NCBI GenBank assembly: GCA_031216915.1
Contig: CM062296.1
Span: forward strand, 792,314,823-792,378,822
Reading direction: 5' to 3'
Length of the DNA stretch: 64,000 nt
Source of the DNA: Pictodentalium vernedei
Lineage: Eukaryota; Mollusca; Scaphopoda; Dentaliida; Dentaliidae
Of the stretch, positions 57,420 to 64,000 are shown piece by piece. Numbering within the stretch: position 1 is the stretch's first letter; every line of letters starts with the position of its first letter. The notes below the pieces were generated by a model, which saw only the letters and a program-made list of their open reading frames with translations, was not told where the DNA came from and ran no database searches. Made by a program: the position numbers and the translations under genes.

Positions 57420-58629
57420 CTACAATTTATGTGATAGGCTTTTCATATATAGTAGAATAAATAATCATGGAATAAAATACAGACATTGTCCTTTCAATTA
57501 ATATAAAAGTCTATTGAGATTTGTTATTTTTTTCCTCGGAAGAATAAAAACATACAAAATTACCGAAAAAACATATTCACTAAACAAAGAGACAAAGTTT
57601 ACTTTGTATTGGTAGGTGTGATCCTGATCGATATTCTTAATGACAGATTATCTGTTAATAAGTAGCTTCTAAATAGCTTGCCATTAAAAGCCAAGTTGCC
57701 CTTTGTTTCGTTTAATAAAATAGAAGTAACAAACAAAAATTGGCTTCATTTTCTACTGGAGTCATAGGTGTTTTCTCAACAATTTCTTGCTTTTAATTGG
57801 ACCTTCTTCTCTCGTCTAATAATTTCAAAGGAGATAACTTTATCGAAAGTCGGGACTTGAGCCATCACATACGGAGCAAGTCAGTTTTACAGTCTCCTCG
57901 CCGAATAGATAATCTACAAGACGGCGCTGATTCGATTCGAGGTTCGATTCGATTTCGAATAATAGAACCGAAAATATATGATTCGCAAGGCCCTAATACT
58001 GAGATCCCATACTATTTAGCAGGTACCAAAATTATAACAGGGGGGACTATTTGTGAAGACATATGTTTCCTTTCAGTCACGAATGAGTGAGTTATACTTA
58101 AAATACATTAAGCATTTTTTTATTATATGCCTTGCAACGCTTTAATTACAATTTAAAATCCCAAACATAGAAAATGCGCAGTGATTTCGATCGAAACTGA
58201 AACCCTGATGGTATCTTCCATCCTAGTACAGTATCACCGGTTGGTGGAGTATTCGTTATTTGGGGAAGACCAATTAAGATCTTAGGGCTCAACGTTGAAA
58301 AGCTTGATTGCTCTTCCACACAAATTCACTGAGCAATTATCTACTTAATGACAGGAAGACAACCTGTTGTCTCCTATCAAAATGCATGTCTAGACAAATG
58401 TGCAACTTGTTGCGGTCCCAGTTACATATTCAGGATATTGTTTTCAAAAAGTATCTATCCCAATATTCATCTTTATTACTTTCCAAAGTGTGATTTACTG
58501 GGATTTCCGGGTTTGATTATAAACGATAACTTCACATGTGAATTATGCAATCAACAATTGGGTCGTGTATCCGTGCGCGCAAACGAATACCCTTTGCCGT
58601 GGGTGTAATGGGGGCTTCATTGTTTTTTT

Positions 58630-58882
58630 TTCAACCCTTTACCTAACATGAAAAGCAGACGACACTTGCGAAAAGAATTCTTGAATAAATATTATTTTCA
58701 TTTTTTGTCTCAAAAACATAGGTTATGACCCCTCATTGGAACGAGCTCAACGAGCTCGCTCCAATGAGAGGTCATAACCTATGTTTTAGAGACAAAAAAT
58801 GAAAAAAATAATGAAAATTAATTGGCGATTTTTTGAGAATCTCGCTGGACGGCTTTGGCTGTTACGTTAGGTAAAGGGTTAA
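58630..58882. mobile_element. piggyBac-like MITE (family M), copy 6
   Basis: Left border decayed to TCAA, right border TTAA (58,879-58,882). The centre palindrome is around CGAGCTCAACGAGCTCG. Confidence 0.85.
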
Positions 58883-58919
58883 ATAATATAATTATCGTTA
58901 ATAATGAAAAGTAATAAAC

Positions 58920-59079
58920 AGAGTAATCGCTTGACTGGACTGGTTACATGAAATAATTCATTCGAGGCGAGAGACTATATTGCAGAACACTGGTCCGCAT
59001 TTGCACACTCGGGTTTGTACAACGTCCCTCACCTCTCATGAATTATTTTACGTAACTAGTCCAGTCAAGCGATTACTCT
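58920..59079. repeat. Foldback element H1, copy e
   Basis: AGAGTAATCGCTTGACTGG ... CCAGTCAAGCGATTACTCT. Similarity to the palindrome arms ends exactly here. Confidence 0.85.
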
Positions 59080-59536
59080 ATATGTATTTGTAACTACACC
59101 ACATGTACGTGTATATTGTGAATAAAATATTAAATTGAAATATTGAATGAATTTTGGTTGTATCACGATCCTGGACCGAAAAGGAGGTCATTTTGGGTTT
59201 AAAGGGTTAATGCATGACGTCGAGATATACTCCCTCATATCTATTGTGACCAAAGATATGGAAAGATATTTGTAACATATTTCGCGCTATATTAGCAGTT
59301 GTCACATTAAACAGAGGCGGACTGGCCGTATGGTCCGCCGGGAAAAGTCCCGGTGTGCCCCCTATTGGATGGCTCATGGGGCCCCCAAAATTGATGCAGC
59401 CCAACACCTTTTGGTGCCTGAAATTTTGTGAAACCTCCCAACAGGCGAACTGGATCTAATTGCATAGAATCCCAGTATATTGAAATGTTCTCTCTGTGGA
59501 CGTAGCCTGAATATTAGCAGACTGTCATCTGCATAA

Positions 59537-59617
59537 TGAGGTTCCCAGAGGGTGAATTTGGTGATGCTACCCTGCACAGCAGGGTAGCATCACAAAATTT
59601 ACCCTCTGTGAACCTCA
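59537..59617. repeat. 81-bp hairpin with flanking half-copies
   Basis: GTGATGCTACCCTGC-ACAGC-AGGGTAGCATCAC inside longer imperfect arms with AGAGGGTGAATTTGG. A further half-arm lies at about 59,690-59,735. Around 59,313 a CAGAGGCGGACTGGCC motif resembles hAT terminal repeats, without a visible partner. From 59,740 to 60,620 I see only G/C runs and unsupported short frames. Confidence 0.75.
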
Positions 59618-60623
59618 GTCTGAATCAAGGTCTCAGGCTAAAAGAGAAAGGTGTACCTAGAGGATAAATGGGTCCACTCTATGGGATAGCATCAGCAAAT
59701 TCACCCTCTGGGGATCTCATTTTGCAAACGACAGGTTGCTTATATTCAGCAATGGCCGACCACATGGAGAACATTTTGATATACTAGTAGTCTCGTCTGC
59801 AACTGATAGCTCAGCTGTGAGAAAACAGCGTTTTTTATTTGGAAAAATCAAAATTTTTTCCCTTTCGCCCGAACTATGGTCGACCGATGGGTACGCCCCT
59901 CCCCCCCCACCCCCCCCCCCCCCCTCCCACACACACACCCGTTGATACCATTCTTTCCGAATGAGTGATGAAGATAATACAGAAATGCCGTCGAAATGTC
60001 CTCTGTGTGAACTTCCAATGATCACTCAGTCACTCAGATGCAAGGAAGCAGCGTTCAGTCAGTTCGAAAAATCAAATTTTTTACTGGGTTCGGGGTCCGC
60101 CTTGTTTCATTTCCCGGTAATTTTTCTTGGCCCAGGCCACCCCTGGCATTAAAAATATCATTAATTGCTGTCATGAACATGTAGAATGGCAATTATTCCT
60201 GCTCTCGAAAGTGAAGTATGTAGTGGGTTCTGATACTCCAGGGACAAGAATTTAAAATAGGATCTCTCATTCCCCAGCAAACTTTAGGAGTTTCCATACA
60301 CATCTTGTTCCTGGAATGTCAGCCCCGGACCATGAATAACTTATAGGAACAGCGTAGTCCTATGGGAATTGCAATAGTAAATTTTGCAGTCGCCTCTGTC
60401 TTGCGTTTGATCTTGTTCTCTAAAAGACGTATTGACCGTTTCCATGTTCAAAGTACAAATGGCATTTCTGTAAAACTAAAATGTTTTTTTTTCATATCCA
60501 TAGGGGAGGGAGTCTGTCATGTTTATAAACAACATCATGTTTTGTATAAATGGATCTGAATGTTTTGCTTTGTTTTGCGTTTCACTTGCAACTTCTCTCC
60601 CACCACTAAGGCATATATATAGA

Positions 60624-60768
60624 ATAAACGTTTTGTGTTTTCAAGTAAAAAAAAATATTCTACAAGTAGGATTAAGAATGAAACCGACGAGCCTCTGGCG
60701 AGTCGGTTTCATTCTTAATCCTACGAGTAGAATAAATTTTTTACTTGAAAACTCTATACGTTTATTTT
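60624..60768. repeat. 145-bp hairpin element
   Basis: Arms AGGATTAAGAATGAAACCGAC and complement close on GAGCCTCTGGCGA; outer arms TTTTCAAGTAAAAAA and AATAAACG/CGTTTATT. Confidence 0.85.
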
Positions 60769-60975
60769 GTTTATCCCATAAATAATTTACACGGCAGTCG
60801 CGGCGAAATCGTCCTGTTTGTTACTCGCAGCAATACACTGCGAGAAGTGAGGAGCACATTGGCCCAATTCGATCGACAAGCAAAACTGCCAAAAATAAAC
60901 AAGGCGCAGTGATACATTTCTGTTTAAAAATAATTCCCCTACAAACTTGAGCTAAAGTTACAAAAATACTTTATT

Positions 60976-61217
60976 AAATGAACAATGTTTATCTTTCTTA
61001 ATGTCGTTGTTTATTGTTGTTTTTCGTCATCGATTCAACTTGAGTTTTAAAACAAAGCAGACGACACACGCCTTTGTTTATTTACACTTTCCTAATGAAC
61101 AATGTTTATCTTTCTTAATTTCGTTGTTTATTGTTGTTTTTTTTTTCGTCGTCGATTCAATTTGAGTTTTAAAAACAAAGCAGACGACACGTGCATTTGT
61201 TTATTTACACTTTCCTA
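60976..61217 (+). repeat. ~116-bp tandem duplication
   Basis: AATGAACAATGTTTATCTTT through GTTTATTTACACTTTCC occurs twice. Each unit carries AAAGCAGACGACAC, also present in the termini of MITE family M. From 61,218 to 62,013 I see no gene; GGCGCCGGAACTATATAATC near 61,720 is TATA-like but has no supported transcript. Confidence 0.8.
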
Positions 61218-62013
61218 ATTTGGAAAATGAAACATCACTCATCATGCCCCTGCTTTTCAGAATCGAACTTTTATGCTTTTCAAAGTTTGATTTCGATTGA
61301 TTTACTTTTTGTTTTCGTTAATTGTTATTAGTTTTGTTGTTAGAGCATACATTCTCAAACTAAACATTTCAGCGACGGTCAACGTTTAATAAACGTCGGT
61401 TCATTTTGTCTCCCGCAAACGTAAAGCAGGTCATGACAACACGAATGCGGTAGAGGTCAGAGGTCAACAAATCCGTCTCTACTGCGGGAATAAATTCTTT
61501 CAGTGTTAAACCTACGGGGAACATTTATCACCCTACTAGGAGCTGCTACTAGGTGAATAAAGCAAAAATTTATCCAAGACTTTTATTGTTAAAAAAAACT
61601 TCCATTTATGGGATAAATATAAAGTCATGTGGGACAGCTGTGAGAGATTTGCATGTCTCACCCCATCCACGCAACAGCTATCTCACCCCACCCATGTGAT
61701 CAACCTATATGCATATTTAATTGGCGCCGGAACTATATAATCATCGCAAATCACGTCTGCACATGTAAATACAACTGACTTTATAAACGGAAATCGAAAC
61801 CAGAACACTCAAAGAAAAACTTCTTCACACCTCAAATTGCTCTATCAGTTTATCGACAGATATATACATGTGATATCATTGCGCCCTGTCAAACTGAAGT
61901 GCAAGTCTGGAAATGACACGTGCAGGCATGCCGATTTCATTTGAGGTCGCTTCGGTGCATTAACCCTCAACATGAGGTGCTAGCCTGTGTGTTTTGAAGT
62001 ACATACCTTTAGT

Positions 62014-62264
62014 TTAACCCTTTACCCAACGTAACGGACAAAACCGGCCAGCGCTATTCTCAAAAATCGCCAATTAATTTTCAAAATATTTTCATTTTTT
62101 GTCTCAAAAACATAGGTTATGACCCCTCGTTGGAACGAGCTCGTCGAGCTCGTTCCAACGAGGGGTCATAACCTATGTTTTTGAGACAAAAAATGAAAAA
62201 AATTAGTTATTCAAGAATTTTTTTTGCAAGTGTCGTCTGCTTTTCATGTTAGGTAATGGGTTAA
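62014..62264. mobile_element. piggyBac-like MITE (family M), copy 7
   Basis: Bounded by TTAA at 62,014-62,017 and 62,261-62,264. The centre is a perfect ~90-bp palindrome around CGAGCTCGTCGAGCTCG. Reverse orientation relative to copies 4-6. Confidence 0.9.
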
Positions 62265-62433
62265 ACAATATTTATTTCCAAATGTACAAGCAAACATAAG
62301 TAGAATGCGAACAAGGTAGTGAATATGACTTATTGGTTTTCTCCTAAAATGAACGTTCTAAGAATTCTTTTTCTGCTGGAAAATATGGTATTTTTTCATT
62401 AATGGCGTCACATCCCTAAATTGGTGGGAGAAA

Positions 62434-62556
62434 AATCATCCCCGATGGATATCTGTGTGTGACGGGTAAATCCCACAAGCCTCGTGTCTGCCTCAAATAT
62501 CTTGCCCCGAGTGTGAGATTTCCCCTTCCCACCCAGATACCCATCGAGGATACTAA
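62434..62556. repeat. ~120-bp foldback element
   Basis: Left CCCCGATGGATATCTGTGTG and right complement of CCTCGATGGGTATCTGGGTG, followed by GGGTAAATCCCACA / TGTGAGATTTCCCC. Confidence 0.75.
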
Positions 62557-62789
62557 TAATCTCTCCTTATTACGTTTAATTCTATTCAATCATGGATTCA
62601 GAATTTACTTTATGTGATGTATTGTAATCAGGTCTGAGAGGAGTTAAAAAGTTTCCTTAACACGTTAACGTGTTAAATAATTCTGCGTTAACAAGTTAAA
62701 TGGCGTTAAATGTTAAAATGAACAAAATGTTAATAAATTCGGCCGCTTTTATTCATTTGAATTTGAATATGATTGAACTTAAGTACAGT

Positions 62790-62871
62790 TCGTCGCTTGA
62801 GTTCTAATGTGTTCTATGTGCCTACTGGCTGCCTACTGGCACATAGAACACATTGGAACTCAGGGGATGAG
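62790..62871. repeat. Short hairpin element inside the hAT relic
   Basis: GTGTTCTATGTGCC / GGCACATAGAACAC stem with ATTGGAACTCAGGGG outer arm; same family as 1,655-1,730 and 26,029-26,106. Confidence 0.8.
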
Positions 62872-62905
62872 TAGTTAATAGAGTTCTCTCAGGTTATCGT
62901 AAATT

Positions 62906-63174
62906 CTAACATTTAGCGATGTTTTCATTTGAGAATACATTCGCTGCGGCCGTATTCTTAGAAAGAGACATCCGCCGTTGCTCGAATGCCAGTCGTTACA
63001 TGGAAAATAGGCGTTCGGATGAAGCTGATACTGCTGTATCTCCAAATATCGGCGGGCCAACTTCGCCAACATTGGTAGTAGGGCTTCATGGTCTCTCCAC
63101 CAAATCAATGGGTCGTCTATAATTGACGAACTATCTAAATTATTCTTGTTCTTCAATTTCGTCAAATGGCGCAA
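62906..63174 (-). pseudogene. hAT transposase C-terminal dimerisation domain (fragment)
   Basis: The minus strand encodes DDPLIWWRDHEALLPMLAKL followed by ARRYLEI, the opening of the hAT family dimerisation domain (usual pattern DPLxWWxxxxxxxPxLxxLAxxYL). The expected next motif, SASSERLFS, is present but in another frame (AVSASSERLFSM near 63,000), so there is a frameshift about 10 codons earlier, then a stop, and then RRMSLSKNTAAANVFSNENI. The catalytic N-terminal two thirds are missing. The enzyme would have excised and reinserted elements with CAGGG ends like those flanking it. Confidence 0.88.
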
Positions 63175-63359
63175 AATTCGACGTCATCGGCACGCGCTAT
63201 CCAGCATGAGTAACACAAGATAATTACGCAATGCAACATATTATACAATTATAATCTTCAAAGTAAACGTTACTAACTTGGTTAAATTTTTTAATGTTGT
63301 TAAAATAATTTAACACGTTAACGTTTGAAACGTTAACTGCTCCCGGCCCTGACCCCAGT

Positions 63360-63502
63360 GAAACTAGTTCAATGAGCTCGTTCCAAAGAGGGTTCAAATG
63401 CCATGTTTTCGAGTCAAAAGTTGAAACATACCATAAAATAATTTAAAGGCGACTTTCCGAGTAGAGCTGACCGTCAAGTTCCGACTATGGAAAGGGTTAA
63501 AT
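63360..63502. mobile_element. Diverged fragment of MITE family M
   Basis: Keeps ATGAGCTCGTTCCAAAGAG and the AAAGGGTTAA right end (63,493-63,502); the left half is missing. Confidence 0.55.
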
Positions 63503-63868
63503 AATTTCTGATCGTCTTCAAATTTTTGTTGTTCATTATGCTTTCAGTTTTTTATAAACATTTCGCTGACAGGTCTATTGACTCGTCTTCATGTCTCGGT
63601 GCTCACCAATTCAGCGTTGAACTGGATCATAGCGGTCGTCTGCGTGGCGTGTAGCAATGATCGTTAAAGATGAAGGCTGTATCAATGGAAATTGTAGTTT
63701 TATCTTTCACGTTATCAAGGAGGGGCTGGAATCACATTGTTTTCTTGTCTAGTTCTGTTTTGAAGGCATGCACACTCAAAATAAAGATAGCAAAACAACA
63801 AGCTATGGCAGAAACTTGGGCAAATATTTCTTATACAAAATAAAAATCAAAACGTCGTTTACTATTAC

Positions 63869-63997
63869 CCCTTCCACAAGTATGTGTTTCGGACTGGAAG
63901 CTGTATCCCGCAACACATCCACAGAAACCATCTTTTCTGCACTCAGCGTTGGGCACAGTGCAATCATGAGTGAAAAGACAATGATGTCCAATTAAAC
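63869..63997 (-). CDS. EGF-like/EB-module exon (internal, symmetric phase 1-1)
   Basis: On the minus strand a CAG acceptor (64,000-63,998) and a GTAATAGT donor (63,868 downward) bound a 129-base exon. It has no stop: 2 bases, 42 codons, 1 base. The codons read LIGHHCLFTHDCTVPNAEC, then RKDGFCGCVAGYSF and QSETHTCGR. Six cysteines spaced C-x5-C-x6-C-x5-C-x-C-x12-C, with CGCVAGY before the last, fit an EGF-like or EB domain of a secreted or membrane protein. Symmetric phase 1 borders are the hallmark of shuffled extracellular modules. The first exon base is 3 bp from the window edge, so the rest of the gene lies at higher coordinates and probably continues downstream towards lower ones. The PAN exon at 51,034-51,290 starts in the same phase on the same strand. 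Confidence 0.75.
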
Positions 63998-64000
63998 CTG

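Larger units (their letters stand above)
56220..57860. repeat. Third, diverged copy of palindrome-arm sequence (part 1)
   Basis: 57,470-57,860 is collinear with right-arm 18,290-18,980 (TTAATATAAAAGTCTA, GTGTGATCCTGATCGATATT, TCTACTGGAGTCATAGG). It lacks the S2 SINE present in both arms, and of the H7 hairpin it keeps only the outer part. 56,230-56,640 and 56,667-56,890 are two direct repeats related to 18,180-18,300 (CATCTTTTGATGCTATGTAAC); the first is interrupted by MITE copy 5. The block includes the exon candidate at 57,277-57,419. Confidence 0.75.
58480..59079. repeat. Third copy of palindrome-arm sequence (part 2, outer end)
   Basis: 58,485-58,560 matches 26,460-26,535, then joins directly to sequence matching 27,113-27,180, skipping the H2 element. 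It continues through a MITE M copy (58,630-58,882) into foldback H1 (58,920-59,079), in the same order as the right arm. It therefore provides an H2-less site and an uninterrupted version of the MITE split at 27,246/36,726. Confidence 0.8.
62629..63351. mobile_element. hAT transposon relic with terminal inverted repeats
   Basis: The left end CAGGTCTGAGAGGAGTTAA and the right end complement CAGGGCCGGGAGCAGTTAA match at 15 of 19 positions, followed on both sides by AACGTTAACGTGTTAAAT-like palindromes. CAGGG-type ends are typical of hAT elements. No 8-bp target duplication survives. The interior holds the C-terminal piece of a transposase and the short hairpin at 62,790-62,871. Confidence 0.75.

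Noticed and set aside
59300-59400. hAT-like terminal motif CAGAGGCGGACTGGCC.
   Set aside because: No matching inverted end or target duplication was found within a few kilobases.
59961-60152. 63-codon plus-strand frame with CPLC (zinc-finger-like).
   Set aside because: Only one CxxC pair; upstream sequence belongs to local repeats and there is no splice context.

Overview
This is eukaryotic, almost certainly metazoan, DNA. It is AT-rich and intron-containing, packed with tRNA-derived SINEs, non-LTR retrotransposons, hAT/piggyBac/Tc1-type DNA transposon debris and dozens of foldback (hairpin) elements. A marine invertebrate such as a mollusc or another lophotrochozoan would fit, but the sequence does not fix the species. 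There are no operons or prokaryotic signals. Host coding DNA is scarce: two credible exons, both on the minus strand, one PAN/Apple domain (51,034-51,290) and one EGF-like/EB domain (63,869-63,997). They start in the same phase and may belong to one extracellular protein gene.

The first 37.3 kb is one giant imperfect palindrome. The left arm (1-14,743) pairs with the reverse complement of the right arm (17,033-37,285). Without later insertions each arm is about 10.6-10.8 kb, and the arms differ by roughly 5% where I compared them. The arms meet at a piggyBac-like hairpin MITE, with a non-palindromic 2.3 kb spacer. Four things happened after the duplication and are datable because the other arm keeps the empty site: a 3.8 kb Helitron-like insertion (8,605-12,390), a poly(A)-tailed retrocopy with an 11-bp target duplication (12,962-13,306), local duplications, and a 9.5 kb non-LTR retrotransposon (27,247-36,725) that landed inside a MITE of the right arm.

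That retrotransposon is unusual. About 5.4 kb of roughly 300-bp tandem monomers, each marked by a small GCTGCTG...CAGC hairpin, lead directly into its endonuclease/reverse transcriptase ORF. It has a TTGAA-type 3' tail.

37.3-43.3 kb holds a SINE, a broken hypothetical ORF, a (CT)n tract, a 170-bp hairpin, an intact L1-ORF1p-like coding region (40,089-40,850) and a poly-C-containing minisatellite. 43.3-49.3 kb is a second palindrome (arms 0.7-0.9 kb) whose centre is filled by a second degenerate non-LTR element. Its arms are paralogous to part of the first palindrome.

49.3-64 kb is a mosaic: a MITE with a recognisable empty site elsewhere in the window, the PAN exon, a relative of the 13 kb retrocopy, more foldback elements, a shortened third copy of the palindrome arm (56.2-59.1 kb), a hAT transposase relic with TIRs (62.6-63.35 kb) and the EGF exon at the right edge. 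The overall picture is a landscape built by hairpin elements, in which small palindromes sit inside, at the centre of, and at the edge of very large ones.
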